Shown here: positions 27,101 through 35,195 of the stretch, one piece after another
Layout: every line of letters starts with the position of its first letter
How positions within the stretch are numbered: the first letter of the stretch is position 1
Source of the DNA: Lysobacter enzymogenes
GTDB lineage: Bacteria; Pseudomonadota; Gammaproteobacteria; Xanthomonadales; Xanthomonadaceae
DNA length: 64,000 nucleotides
Reading direction: 5' to 3'
NCBI RefSeq assembly: GCF_017355525.1
Contig: NZ_CP067395.1
Location: forward strand, 5,282,501-5,346,500
Translations under genes and position numbers: made by a program
The notes under the pieces: model-generated
What the model was told of the DNA's origin: nothing
Databases searched by the model: none
The model's input: the letters and a program-made list of their open reading frames with translations, nothing else

Positions 27101-27706
27101 ATGACCCAGACCGCCGACCTGCTCGCCGAAGCCCTCGCCACGTTCGACACGCTGTTCGCCGAAGCGCGCGCGGCCGGCGAGCCCGATCCGACCGCGATGA
27201 GCGTGGCCACCGCCGCGCTCGACGGCCGCCCGTCCGTGCGCACGGTGCTGCTGAAGGCGCACGACGCGCGCGGCTTCGTGTTCTACACCCATCTCGACGG
27301 CCGCAAAGGCCGCGAACTGCAGGCCAACCCGCACGCCGCGCTGCTGTTCCACTGGCCGCGCGTGCGCCACGGCATACAGGTGCGGATCGAGGGCGCGGTG
27401 GAGATCGTCTCCGACGCCGAAGCCGACGCCTATTTCGCCAGCCGCCCGCGCGGCAGCCAGCTCGGCGCGTGGGCGTCGAAGCAATCGGAAACGCTGGAGG
27501 GCCGCGAGGCGTTCGAACAGCGTCTGGCCGAGGCCGAGCATTCGTTCGAAGGCCGCGACGTGCCGCGTCCGCCGCGCTGGACCGGCCTGCGCGTGCGCGC
27601 AGAAAAGGTCGAGTTCTGGTACGGCGCCGATTTCCGCCTGCACGAGCGCTGGCTGTACGAGAGCGACCGCGCCGGCGCGTACAGCAAGCGGATGCTGTAT
27701 CCGTGA
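27101..27706 (+). CDS. pdxH: Pyridoxamine/pyridoxine 5'-phosphate oxidase
   Basis: A 201-residue FMN enzyme oxidising PNP or PMP to pyridoxal phosphate. Motifs: [23 protein letters not shown] (FMN and substrate site), [31 protein letters not shown], and the C-terminal signature [15 protein letters not shown] with the substrate-binding Arg and His. The start is at ATG 27101; no ribosome binding site is present. The stop overlaps the GTG of the acetyltransferase gene (GTGA), so the two are co-translated. Confidence 0.96.
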   Translation: MTQTADLLAEALATFDTLFAEARAAGEPDPTAMSVATAALDGRPSVRTVLLKAHDARGFVFYTHLDGRKGRELQANPHAALLFHWPRVRHGIQVRIEGAVEIVSDAEADAYFASRPRGSQLGAWASKQSETLEGREAFEQRLAEAEHSFEGRDVPRPPRWTGLRVRAEKVEFWYGADFRLHERWLYESDRAGAYSKRMLYP

Positions 27707-28164
27707 GCGCGCCCTGGCGCGTGCGCGCGGCCGCGGCCGCCGATCGCGCCGCCTGGGCGCGTCTGCGCGCGCAGCTGTGGCCGGATCAGGACGTAGCGGA
27801 CCTGGCCGAAGAACTCGGCGATTTCTTCGAGGACGCGCGCCTGGCCGCCTTCGTGGCCGAAGACGGCGACGGCCTGTGCGGCTTCGCCGAGGCCAGCCTG
27901 CGCAGCGACTACGTCAACGGCACCGATTCTTCGCCGGTGGCGTTCCTGGAAGGCTGGTACGTGGCGCCGTCGCGGCGCGGGCAAGGCCTCGGCCGCGCGC
28001 TGATCGCGGCGGTGGAAGCCTGGGGCCGCGCGCGCGGTTGCCGCGAGCTGGCGTCGGACGCCTTGCTCGACAACGTCGATTCGCATCGCGCGCATGCGGC
28101 GTGCGGGTTCGAGGAAACCGAGCGGGTGGTGTATTTCCGGCGCGGGCTCGACGCGGATAAATAA
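27703..28164 (+). CDS. Aminoglycoside 6'-N-acetyltransferase-like GNAT protein
   Basis: A 153-residue GNAT enzyme that matches the chromosomal AAC(6')-I group (as in Salmonella Iaa/Iy and Stenotrophomonas Iz) along its whole length: [50 protein letters not shown] (acetyl-CoA loop), [13 protein letters not shown] and [13 protein letters not shown]. The group acetylates the 6'-amine of aminoglycosides such as tobramycin and amikacin. It is coupled to pdxH by a GTGA overlap. Whether the native role is resistance or metabolism cannot be told from sequence. Confidence 0.88.
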   Translation: MSAPWRVRAAAAADRAAWARLRAQLWPDQDVADLAEELGDFFEDARLAAFVAEDGDGLCGFAEASLRSDYVNGTDSSPVAFLEGWYVAPSRRGQGLGRALIAAVEAWGRARGCRELASDALLDNVDSHRAHAACGFEETERVVYFRRGLDADK

Positions 28165-28299
28165 CTCGCGCCGCTGTTGAGGACGGTTTCCGGGCCTGAT
28201 GCATGAGCATCGTGAAGCGCGCTCAGGCCTGAGGTTCGGGTCTTACCGGTAGGCTTCAAGTCAGCGGCCGTGGTGTCGGATCGCTGCGATCCGGTACAA

Positions 28300-28326
28300 G
28301 AGCGTCGGGCCTGGAGGCCCTCCCAC
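28300..28326 (+). repeat. Half copy of repeat family 2
   Basis: GCGTCGGGCCTGGAGGCCCT followed by CCCACAA, nearly the same as the arms of the palindrome at 26030-26089. It lies in the 270-base gap after the acetyltransferase gene, which otherwise holds no gene. Confidence 0.6.
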
Positions 28327-28436
28327 AAAGACACCGGGCCCCGGGTTTCGAGGCTCTCGCACACAATCGAGGCTTGAGCTCGCAGGACCTCGCGCAGCAG
28401 CGCAAAGCCTCGGTTTCCAAGTCCCCCCGCGCTGCC

Positions 28437-29234
28437 TTACTGCGCGCGCCTCTGCGCCCAGCCCTCGATGATCCGGCTCAATTCCTCGATCCCCGCGCTC
28501 AGCGCCGCCGGCCCCGGCTGCAGGATGATCGGCGACTTGACCTCGTGCAGCTCGCCGTCGCGCACCGCCGGCACCTCGCCCCAGCCTTCGCGCGCGGCGA
28601 CCTGCTCGGGGCGGAATTTCTTGCCGCACCAACTGCCCAGGATCAGCTCCGGCGCGCGCCGCGCGGCTTCCTGCGGATCGGCGAGGATGCGGTCGCGCGC
28701 CAGCGGCATCGCCGCGTGCTCGGGAAACACGTCGTCGCCGCCGGCGATGCCGACCAGTTCGGACACCCAACGGATGCCGGTGATCTGCGGGCTGTCCCAT
28801 TCCTCGAAATACACCTTCGGCCGCCGCGGCAGGCGCGCGGCGCGTTCGCGCGCGGCGTCGAGGTTGCGTTCGAGTTCGCCGGCCAGCGCGTGCGCGCGTT
28901 CGCCCGCGCCGACCAGCGCGCCGAGCCGGCGCACGTAGTCGAGAATCCCTGCGACGCTGCGGTGGTTGCTGATCCACACCTCGACGCCGTGCTTGATCAG
29001 TTCGCTGGCGATCTCGGCCTGGATGTCGGAGAAGCCGACCACGAAGTCCGGCTTGAGCTTGAGGATCTCGCCGATCTTGGCGCTGGTGAAGGCGCTGACC
29101 TTGGGTTTTTCCTTGCGCGCCTGCGGCGGCCGCACGGTGAAGCCGCTGATGCCGACGATGCGGGCCTGCTCGCCGAGCAGGTACAGGGTTTCGGTGGGTT
29201 CCTCGGTGAGGCAGACGATGCGTTGCGGGCCCAT
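28437..29234 (-). CDS. Cobalamin/siderophore-type substrate-binding protein without signal peptide
   Basis: A 265-residue BtuF-like (type III periplasmic binding) protein: RIVCLTEEPTETLYLLGEQ, VVGISGFTVRPP, ILKLKPDFVVGFSDIQAEIA, then the long connecting helix, and VYFEEWDSPQITGIRWVSELVGIAGG. The fold normally delivers B12 or iron chelates to an ABC importer. Here ATG 29234 is directly followed by the first strand and no signal peptide is visible in frame, and no permease or ATPase gene is adjacent. It may act in the cytoplasm, or a start further upstream was missed. Confidence 0.87.
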   Translation of the reverse strand: MGPQRIVCLTEEPTETLYLLGEQARIVGISGFTVRPPQARKEKPKVSAFTSAKIGEILKLKPDFVVGFSDIQAEIASELIKHGVEVWISNHRSVAGILDYVRRLGALVGAGERAHALAGELERNLDAARERAARLPRRPKVYFEEWDSPQITGIRWVSELVGIAGGDDVFPEHAAMPLARDRILADPQEAARRAPELILGSWCGKKFRPEQVAAREGWGEVPAVRDGELHEVKSPIILQPGPAALSAGIEELSRIIEGWAQRRAQ

Positions 29235-29313
29235 GGGTGCAGGAAGTCGACAGCGGGGGCGGTCATTGTCGGCGATGTCGGGGGCAGGGCGGTGGCGTCG
29301 CAGTCGGTTTGGC

Positions 29314-29375
29314 GCGGTCGCGGCTCGCGCCGCTCCTACATGGGTCCCTGTAGGAGCGGCGCGAGCCGCGACCGC
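29314..29375. repeat. Inverted pair of REP family 1 elements
   Basis: Minus-oriented copy at 29314-29340 and plus-oriented copy at 29349-29375, separated by TGGGTCCC. Together they form a long hairpin upstream of the lipase gene. Confidence 0.85.
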
Positions 29376-29494
29376 GAAACCCCACTTACCGCGCAACCCG
29401 CCATGCAGCGCAGCATGAAAGCCCTTGTAGGAGCGGCGCGAGCCGCGACCGCGAAACCTCACTTACCGCGCAACCCACGATGCAGCGCAGCATT
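29349..29494 (+). repeat. Direct tandem duplication, period 77 bases, containing REP family 1
   Basis: The unit beginning TGTAGGAGCGGCGCGAGCCG and ending in ATGCAGCGCAGCAT occurs at 29349 and again at 29426, with few differences (CCCCAC/CCTCAC, CGCCAT/CACGAT). It fills most of the gap between the binding-protein gene and the lipase gene. Confidence 0.85.
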
Positions 29495-29632
29495 TCCCGG
29501 CCGCCGCCGCCCCCGTTTCCCCCGCCCAGTTCACACTTCCCCGCACCATGCTGCAACGCGGCGTGTTCCCGCCATACCCATTCGTACAGTCGAGGCGTCG
29601 GCGCGCCGCCGGCGCGTCCCGTGGAGGGGATC

Positions 29633-30577
29633 ATGTCGCGACCCAAGCTGCGCCGCCTGTTCGCTGCGCCCGTGTTGTTCGTCGTCCTGCTGCTCGCCGC
29701 GGCCTTCCCGGCCAGCGCCGACGACTACACCAAGACCCGCTATCCGGTGGTGCTGGTGCACGGCCTGTTCGGCTTCGACGCCATCGGCGGGGTCTACGAC
29801 TACTGGTTCGGCATTCCGCAAGCGCTGCGCGACGGCGGCGCGCAGGTCTACGTGGCGCAGGTGTCGGCGGCCAATTCCAACGAGATGCGCGGCGAACAGC
29901 TGATCGCGCAACTGGAAACGCTCAAGGCGCTGCACGGCTACAGCAAGTTCAATCTGGTCGGCCACAGCCAGGGCGGCCCGACCGCGCGCTATGTCGCTTC
30001 GGTGCGGCCGGACCTGGTCGCCTCGATGACCTCGATCGGCTCGCCGCACGCCGGCAGCAAGGTCGCCGATTTCGTCGGCGCGGTGCTGCCCGACGGCTCG
30101 CCGCTGCGGCCGCTGGTGGCGTCGTTCGTCAACGCGTTCTCCTCGCTGATCGGCGCGCTGTCCGGCGGCCAGTCGCCGCAGGATTCGCTGGCCGCGCTGA
30201 AGGCGCTCGACAGCGCCGGCTCGGCGCGCTTCAACACGCGCTATCCGCAGGGCAAGCCGGCCACGGCCTGCGGCAGCGGCGCGGCGGTTGCCGGAGGGGT
30301 GCGCTACTACTCGTTCGGCGGCGTTTCCAATTCCACCAACTGGCTCGACCTGTCCGACCCGGCGATGATCGCCGGCGGCCTGCTGTTCGGCGGAGAAGCC
30401 AACGACGGCCTGGTCGGGCGCTGCTCCAGCCACTGGGGCCAGGTGATCCGCGACGACTACGAGTGGAACCACCTCGACGAGGTCAACCAGATCGCCGGCC
30501 TGCGCGGCGTGTTCAGCGCCAACCCGACCAGCGTGTACCGCGCCCACCTCAACCGGCTCAAGGGCGCGGGGCTGTAA
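29633..30577 (+). CDS. Secreted triacylglycerol lipase, family I.1/I.2
   Basis: A 314-residue extracellular lipase with signal peptide 1-29 (ending PASA). Catalytic Ser112 in GHSQGG, Asp258 in NDGLV and His280 in NHLDEVN keep the spacing of Pseudomonas aeruginosa LipA, and Cys213/Cys264 match its disulfide pair. The oxyanion segment VLVHGLFGFD is near the start. Such lipases need a dedicated foldase, which is encoded three bases downstream. Probably exported to the periplasm by Sec, folded there and released by type II secretion. GGAGGGG precedes ATG 29633. Confidence 0.95.
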   Translation: MSRPKLRRLFAAPVLFVVLLLAAAFPASADDYTKTRYPVVLVHGLFGFDAIGGVYDYWFGIPQALRDGGAQVYVAQVSAANSNEMRGEQLIAQLETLKALHGYSKFNLVGHSQGGPTARYVASVRPDLVASMTSIGSPHAGSKVADFVGAVLPDGSPLRPLVASFVNAFSSLIGALSGGQSPQDSLAALKALDSAGSARFNTRYPQGKPATACGSGAAVAGGVRYYSFGGVSNSTNWLDLSDPAMIAGGLLFGGEANDGLVGRCSSHWGQVIRDDYEWNHLDEVNQIAGLRGVFSANPTSVYRAHLNRLKGAGL

Positions 30578-30580
30578 CCG

Positions 30581-31603
30581 GTGCGCGGCCCTGGGCTGGG
30601 GTTGGGGCTGGCGCTGGCGATGGCGGCGGTGGCGGTGCTCGCCATCGCCGCGGTGTTCGCCGTCGGCGGCGTGCTCGAGCGGCCGCTGTTGTTGTCGGCG
30701 CCGGTGGTCAGCAGCGGGCCCGGCGGCAAGCTCGCCGATCCGGACGGCGCGAACGAAGCCGGCGGCGCGCCGGCGCCGTCCGCCGCCGCCGCCGCGGACG
30801 ATTCGCTGCGCGACACCCAGGTCGACGGCGCGGCGACCCTGGACGCGCTCGGCCGGCCGCGCGCCGACCGCGAACTGCGCCGCCTGTTCGACTATTTCCT
30901 CGCCCGCGCCGGCGAGCGCTCGCCCGAAGCGATCCGTTCGGCGCTGGCCGCGCACCTGCACGCGCGACTGGCGCCGGCGGCGCTGGCGACGGTGCTGGCC
31001 TGGTTCGACGCCTACGTCGCGCTGGAGCGCGACTCGGTGGCGATGGCGCAGTCCGCCGGCGGCCCCGAAGCCGCGTTCGAACGCGTGCGCGCGCTGCGCC
31101 GCGAGCGCTTGGGCGAAGCCTTGGCGCAAGCGTTCTATGCGCAGGAAGAATCCGATTACCTGCAGGCGCAGCGGCGCGGGCAATTGCGCGGCGCGCTGCT
31201 GGCCGAGCGCGATCCCGCCGAACGCGCGCGGCGTGCGGCCGAACTCGAACGCGAGGCCGCGGCCGATCCGGCCTTGCAGGCGAGCGCGCAGTTGCGCGAT
31301 GCGCTGGAACAGGACCGCCGCTTCGAACGCGACGGCACCGACCCGGCGGCGCGCTACGCGCAGCGCGAGGCGCAGTTCGGCGCGGCCGCGGCGCAGCGGC
31401 TGGCCGAACTCGACCAGCGCCGCGGGCAATGGCAGCTGCGCCTGCGCAGCTACGCCGCGCAGCGCCAGCGCGTGCTCGCCGACGGCGGGCTCAGCCAGGA
31501 CCAGCGCCGGCAACGGCTGGACGCGCTGCTGGCCGATTTCGATCCGAACGAGCGGCGGCGTGTGGATGCGCTGACCCGCAACGGTGGGTTGCCAGGGCAG
31601 TGA
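30581..31603 (+). CDS. lifO: Lipase-specific foldase (lipase chaperone)
   Basis: A 340-residue inner-membrane-anchored steric chaperone. The N-terminal membrane helix (about 5-30) is followed by an Ala/Pro linker and a helical domain with the Lif motif RRLFDYFLARAGE, which is the conserved site essential for lipase activation. The rest is Arg/Glu/Ala/Gln-rich helix, as in the crystal-known Burkholderia foldase. GTG 30581 starts three bases after the lipase stop, so the two form an operon. Confidence 0.92.
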   Translation: MRGPGLGLGLALAMAAVAVLAIAAVFAVGGVLERPLLLSAPVVSSGPGGKLADPDGANEAGGAPAPSAAAAADDSLRDTQVDGAATLDALGRPRADRELRRLFDYFLARAGERSPEAIRSALAAHLHARLAPAALATVLAWFDAYVALERDSVAMAQSAGGPEAAFERVRALRRERLGEALAQAFYAQEESDYLQAQRRGQLRGALLAERDPAERARRAAELEREAAADPALQASAQLRDALEQDRRFERDGTDPAARYAQREAQFGAAAAQRLAELDQRRGQWQLRLRSYAAQRQRVLADGGLSQDQRRQRLDALLADFDPNERRRVDALTRNGGLPGQ

Positions 31604-31618
31604 GCGCCGTCGCCGCGC

Positions 31619-32080
31619 TCAGAAAAAATCGCGATTGAACTTCATGACATGGCGGCCCTGTTCGCCGCTCATGGCGACCTCGAACCGCAGCGTATCCGGC
31701 GGCGTCAGCTGCGCCGTGCCGACGTAGTCCACCAACTCGCCGTCGCGCACTTCGCGCATCGCCAGCGTCTGCTTGCGGCCGAGCAGGTCGGTGACGGTCG
31801 CCTCGACCCGCTGCGCGGTCAGCGCCTTGGCGTCGGCGTCCTCGCCGAGCCGCAGCGACAGCACCAGCAGCACCGTGCGCGCATCGCGCTGCGCGCCGTA
31901 GCGGCGCACGATCTGTTCGGGCAGCTTGTCGGTCTGCACCGCGGTGGCGTGCATGGCGATCGCGCCGCTGCGCAGGGTTTCGCTGCCGGCCGCATTGCCC
32001 TGCGCCGGCGGCACCGAGGCTTCGCGCCCGCAACCGGCCAACAGCGCCAGCGCCAGCGCGGCCACGCCGAGCCGGCTCAT
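31619..32080 (-). CDS. DUF4426 lipoprotein
   Basis: A 153-residue predicted lipoprotein: the lipobox LLAGC puts the lipidated cysteine at residue 17. The body (AMHATAVQTDKLPEQIVRRYGA, VRDGELVDYVGTAQLTPPDTL) fits DUF4426, a periplasmic beta-sandwich domain usually found beside proC and yggS in gammaproteobacteria. Function unknown. ATG 32080 overlaps the proC stop by four bases. Convergent with the foldase gene. Confidence 0.85.
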   Translation of the reverse strand: MSRLGVAALALALLAGCGREASVPPAQGNAAGSETLRSGAIAMHATAVQTDKLPEQIVRRYGAQRDARTVLLVLSLRLGEDADAKALTAQRVEATVTDLLGRKQTLAMREVRDGELVDYVGTAQLTPPDTLRFEVAMSGEQGRHVMKFNRDFF

Positions 32081-32916
32081 TCGTTCGCCGCCGACAGCTG
32101 CCGGCCGCGCTCGGTCGCCGCGGCGATCGCGCGGCCGACCAGTTCGCGGAAGCCGCCGGCTTCGAAGGTCTCCACCGCGGCCTGGGTGGTGCCGCCCGGC
32201 GAGGTGACCCGCGCGCGCAGCGTCGCCGCGGGTTCGTCGCTGGCCTGCAGCATGGTCGCCGCGCCGAGCAGGGTCTGCACGACCAGCGCGCGCGCGGCGT
32301 CGGCGTCGAGGCCTTGCGCTTCGCCGGCCTGCTGCATCGCTTCGGCCAGCAGGAACACGTAGGCCGGGCCGCTGCCGGACACCGCGGTGACCGCGTCCAT
32401 GCGCGCCTCGTCGTCGATACGCACGGTCGGTCCGACCGCCGACAGCAGTTCGGCCGCCTGTTCGAAACGCGGCCGCGCCGCGTCGTTGGCGTACAGCCCG
32501 GTGATGCCGGCGCCGAGCAGGGCCGGGGTGTTGGGCATCGCCCGCACCACCGCCGCGCCGCCGCCGAGCCAGCGGTCGAGCTGGCCGGCGGTGATGCCGG
32601 CGGCGATCGAGATCGCCAGCGGCGCCTGCGCGCGCGCCTGGGCGGCGAGGCTGCCGCAGACTTCGCGCATCACCTGCGGCTTGACCGCGAGCAGCCACAC
32701 GTCGGCGCCGTCCGCGGCCTGTTCGCCGCGCTCGAACACCGGCACGCCGAAGTCGCGCGCCAGCGCCTCGCGCAGCGCCGGCACCGGTTCGGCCACGCGC
32801 AGGCGGGCGGGATCGGCGCCGCGCGCGATCAGGCCGCCGATCAGGCTGCGGGCCATGTTGCCGCCGCCGATGAAGGCGAGGGTGGGCGAGGAGGAAGCGC
32901 GGTCGGTGTTGGGCAT
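32077..32916 (-). CDS. proC: Pyrroline-5-carboxylate reductase
   Basis: A 279-residue enzyme that reduces pyrroline-5-carboxylate to proline with NAD(P)H. Motifs: Rossmann GGGNMARSLIGGL, LAVKPQVM, VVRAMPNTPALLG, and the C-terminal signature AVSGSGPAYVFLLAEAM and VTSPGGTTQAAVETF. ATG 32916 gives a short N-terminal tail before the first strand; a longer in-frame extension is unlikely. Follows the small ORF and yggS on the same strand. Confidence 0.96.
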   Translation of the reverse strand: MPNTDRASSSPTLAFIGGGNMARSLIGGLIARGADPARLRVAEPVPALREALARDFGVPVFERGEQAADGADVWLLAVKPQVMREVCGSLAAQARAQAPLAISIAAGITAGQLDRWLGGGAAVVRAMPNTPALLGAGITGLYANDAARPRFEQAAELLSAVGPTVRIDDEARMDAVTAVSGSGPAYVFLLAEAMQQAGEAQGLDADAARALVVQTLLGAATMLQASDEPAATLRARVTSPGGTTQAAVETFEAGGFRELVGRAIAAATERGRQLSAANE

Positions 32917-32936
32917 GGAGTGGAAACCGGAAAGAG

Positions 32937-33140
32937 TCAGAGCGTTGGCAGGGCCGGCATCGGCACGTCGTCGATGCGCGCCTGGAAGCGGAATTCGGGC
33001 CGGTAGCGGCCGACGCAGGTCGGCGCGATCCGTCCGCGCCACAGGATATCGAAGCGCTCGCTGTCGCCGCGGCGGACGCAGCGGATACGGTGGTCGACCG
33101 CGCGGTCGTGGCCCGCGAACACGATCCGGCCGCAGCTCAC
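32937..33140 (-). CDS. Small hypothetical protein between yggS and proC
   Basis: A 67-residue basic protein from GTG 33140, which overlaps the yggS stop as GTGA, and it ends 20 bases before proC. No family was recognised; it contains two cysteines and FDILWRGRIAPTCVGRYRPEF. The position in a tight operon favours a real gene, but codon bias alone does not settle it. Confidence 0.5.
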   Translation of the reverse strand: MSCGRIVFAGHDRAVDHRIRCVRRGDSERFDILWRGRIAPTCVGRYRPEFRFQARIDDVPMPALPTL

Positions 33141-33841
33141 GGTGCCGCGGCCTTGGGCGCGCGCGCGCCGAACAGCGCGGTGCCGATCCGGACCAGGGTG
33201 GCGCCTTCGGCGATGGCGATGGCGTAGTCGTCGCTCATGCCCATCGACAAGGTGTCCAGGCCCGGATGCGCGCCGGCCAGCGCGTCGAACAGCGCCTTGG
33301 CCCGGCGGAACGACGGCCGGCGACGTTCGGGATCGGCATGCGGGGTCGGGATCACCATCAGCCCGCGCAGCCGCAGCGCCGGTTCGGCGACGATCGCCGC
33401 GGCCAGCGCCGGCGCGTCTTCGGGGCGGCAGCCGTGCTTGCTGTCTTCGTCGTCGATGTTGACCTGGATCAACACGTTCAGCGGCGCCTGCTGCGCCTGC
33501 CGGTGGCGGGCCAGCGCGGCGACCAGCTTGGGCCGGTCGACGGTGTGCACCCAGTCGAACAGCGCCGCCGCCTCGGCGGCCTTGTTCGATTGCAGGTGGC
33601 CGATCAGGTGCCACTGCAGCGCCAGCCCGGCCGCGGCGGTGGCGGCCAGGGCCGCGCGCTTGGCCGCGGCCTCCTGAACGTAGTTCTCGCCGAACGCGTC
33701 CTGGCCTTGCAGCGCCAGATTCGCGACCGCGGTCTCATCCTGGGTTTTACTGACCGCAAGCAATCGAGGAACCGGCCGGCCGGCGTCGTGCGCCGCGCGC
33801 TGCAACTGTTGCAAGATGTGGTGAAGAACGTGCTCGTGCAC
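33137..33841 (-). CDS. yggS: YggS/PROSC-family PLP homeostasis protein
   Basis: About 234 residues. It is a PLP-binding TIM-barrel protein without enzyme activity that balances cellular PLP and 2-keto acids. The PLP lysine lies in LLAVSKTQ; other motifs are AFGENYVQEA, LQWHLIGHLQSNKA, VHTVDRPKLV, VNIDDEDSKHGC and LSMGMSDDYAIAI. GTG 33841 is chosen because AGGA precedes it and the next helix follows at once; GTG 33883 would add 14 residues. Divergent from pilT. Confidence 0.94.
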   Translation of the reverse strand: MHEHVLHHILQQLQRAAHDAGRPVPRLLAVSKTQDETAVANLALQGQDAFGENYVQEAAAKRAALAATAAAGLALQWHLIGHLQSNKAAEAAALFDWVHTVDRPKLVAALARHRQAQQAPLNVLIQVNIDDEDSKHGCRPEDAPALAAAIVAEPALRLRGLMVIPTPHADPERRRPSFRRAKALFDALAGAHPGLDTLSMGMSDDYAIAIAEGATLVRIGTALFGARAPKAAAP

Positions 33842-33904
33842 GTGGGGGAAATCCTGTGAGAAAGGGTGGGCCCGACCGGACACACCGGTGGGCCTTTGCG
33901 GGGC

Positions 33905-33910
33905 TATACT
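33905..33910 (+). promoter_or_regulatory. Candidate -10 box for pilT-pilU
   Basis: TATACT in the 200-base divergent gap. No good -35 lies 16-18 bases upstream. The leader that follows (to 34042) is long and contains a small hairpin GGACCCG/CGGGTCC near 34002-34020. Confidence 0.35.
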
Positions 33911-34042
33911 GCCTCTTAGGGGTGGTTCGGTTCCAGCTTTGAGGTTGCATCCGGGCCCAAGTGGCTGGTTTTACGGGCCCTTCGTACGGCCCTTAATTTC
34001 AGGACCCGCGAACCGGGTCCAAACGCAGTGCGGGGAGCACGC

Positions 34043-35080
34043 ATGGATATCGCCGAACTTCTGGCGTTTTCGGTAAAGAACAAAGCATCCGACTTGCATC
34101 TTTCGGCCGGGCTGCCGCCGATGATCCGGGTCGACGGCGACGTGCGCCGGATCAACATCCCGGCCCTGGACCACAAGCAGGTGCACGCCCTGGTGTACGA
34201 CATCATGTCGGACAAGCAGCGGCGCGACTTCGAAGAATTCCTGGAAGTCGACTTCTCGTTCGAGATCCCGGGCCTGGCGCGCTTCCGCGTCAACGCGTTC
34301 AACCAGAACCGCGGCGCCGGCGCGGTGTTCCGTACCATTCCCTCCGAGGTCCTGAGCCTCGAAGACCTGGGCTGTCCGCCGATCTTCCGCCAGCTGATCG
34401 AACAGCCGCAGGGCCTGATCCTGGTGACCGGGCCGACCGGCTCGGGCAAGTCGACCACGCTGGCGGCGATGATCGACCACATCAACAAGAGCGAGTACGC
34501 GCACATCCTCTCGGTCGAAGACCCGATCGAGTTCGTGCACACCTCGCAGAAGTGCCTCATCAACCAGCGCGAAGTCCACCGCGACACGCACGGGTTCAAC
34601 GAGGCGCTGCGTTCGGCGCTGCGCGAAGATCCCGACTACATCCTGGTCGGCGAGTTGCGCGACCTGGAAACCATCCGCCTGGCGTTGACCGCCGCGGAAA
34701 CCGGCCACCTGGTGTTCGGCACCCTGCACACCTCGTCGGCGGCCAAGACCGTGGACCGCATCATCGACGTGTTCCCCGCCGGCGAAAAGCCGATGGTGCG
34801 CTCGATGCTGTCGGAATCGTTGCGCGCGGTGATCTCGCAGGCGCTGCTGAAGAAGGTCGGCGGCGGCCGCACCGCGGCCTGGGAGATCATGGTCGGCATC
34901 CCCGCGATCCGCAACCTGATCCGCGAGGACAAGGTCGCGCAGATGTATTCGGCGATCCAGACCGGCCAGGCCTACGGCATGATGACCCTGGACCAGCACC
35001 TGCAAGACCTGGTCAAGCGCGGCCTGATCCTGCGCCCGCAGGCCAAGGAATACGCCAAGGACAAGCGTCTGTTCGAATGA
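34043..35080 (+). CDS. pilT: Type IV pilus retraction ATPase PilT
   Basis: A 345-residue secretion ATPase that depolymerises type IV pili and powers twitching motility. Walker A GPTGSGKS is at 130-137; the Asp box (ILSVEDPIEFVH), Walker B (DYILVGELRDLET) and His box (ETGHLVFGTLHTSSAA) follow. The C-terminus carries AIRNLIREDK, the AIRNLIRE motif specific to PilT. GGGGAG precedes ATG 34043. Followed by pilU. Confidence 0.97.
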   Translation: MDIAELLAFSVKNKASDLHLSAGLPPMIRVDGDVRRINIPALDHKQVHALVYDIMSDKQRRDFEEFLEVDFSFEIPGLARFRVNAFNQNRGAGAVFRTIPSEVLSLEDLGCPPIFRQLIEQPQGLILVTGPTGSGKSTTLAAMIDHINKSEYAHILSVEDPIEFVHTSQKCLINQREVHRDTHGFNEALRSALREDPDYILVGELRDLETIRLALTAAETGHLVFGTLHTSSAAKTVDRIIDVFPAGEKPMVRSMLSESLRAVISQALLKKVGGGRTAAWEIMVGIPAIRNLIREDKVAQMYSAIQTGQAYGMMTLDQHLQDLVKRGLILRPQAKEYAKDKRLFE

Positions 35081-35195
35081 CGCCCGCCGGCGGCGCGCAC
35101 GCCGCGCCGCCCTCCCGACGTCGCGCGCAGCCGCGAGCGCCACATCCCCCCGGCGGCCTTCGCCGCCGTAAACGACCTCCCGAGGAGGTAGCCGT

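Noticed and set aside
29314..29494. Repeats here as a CRISPR array
   Set aside because: Only two direct copies with no unique spacers; they are palindromic REP elements.
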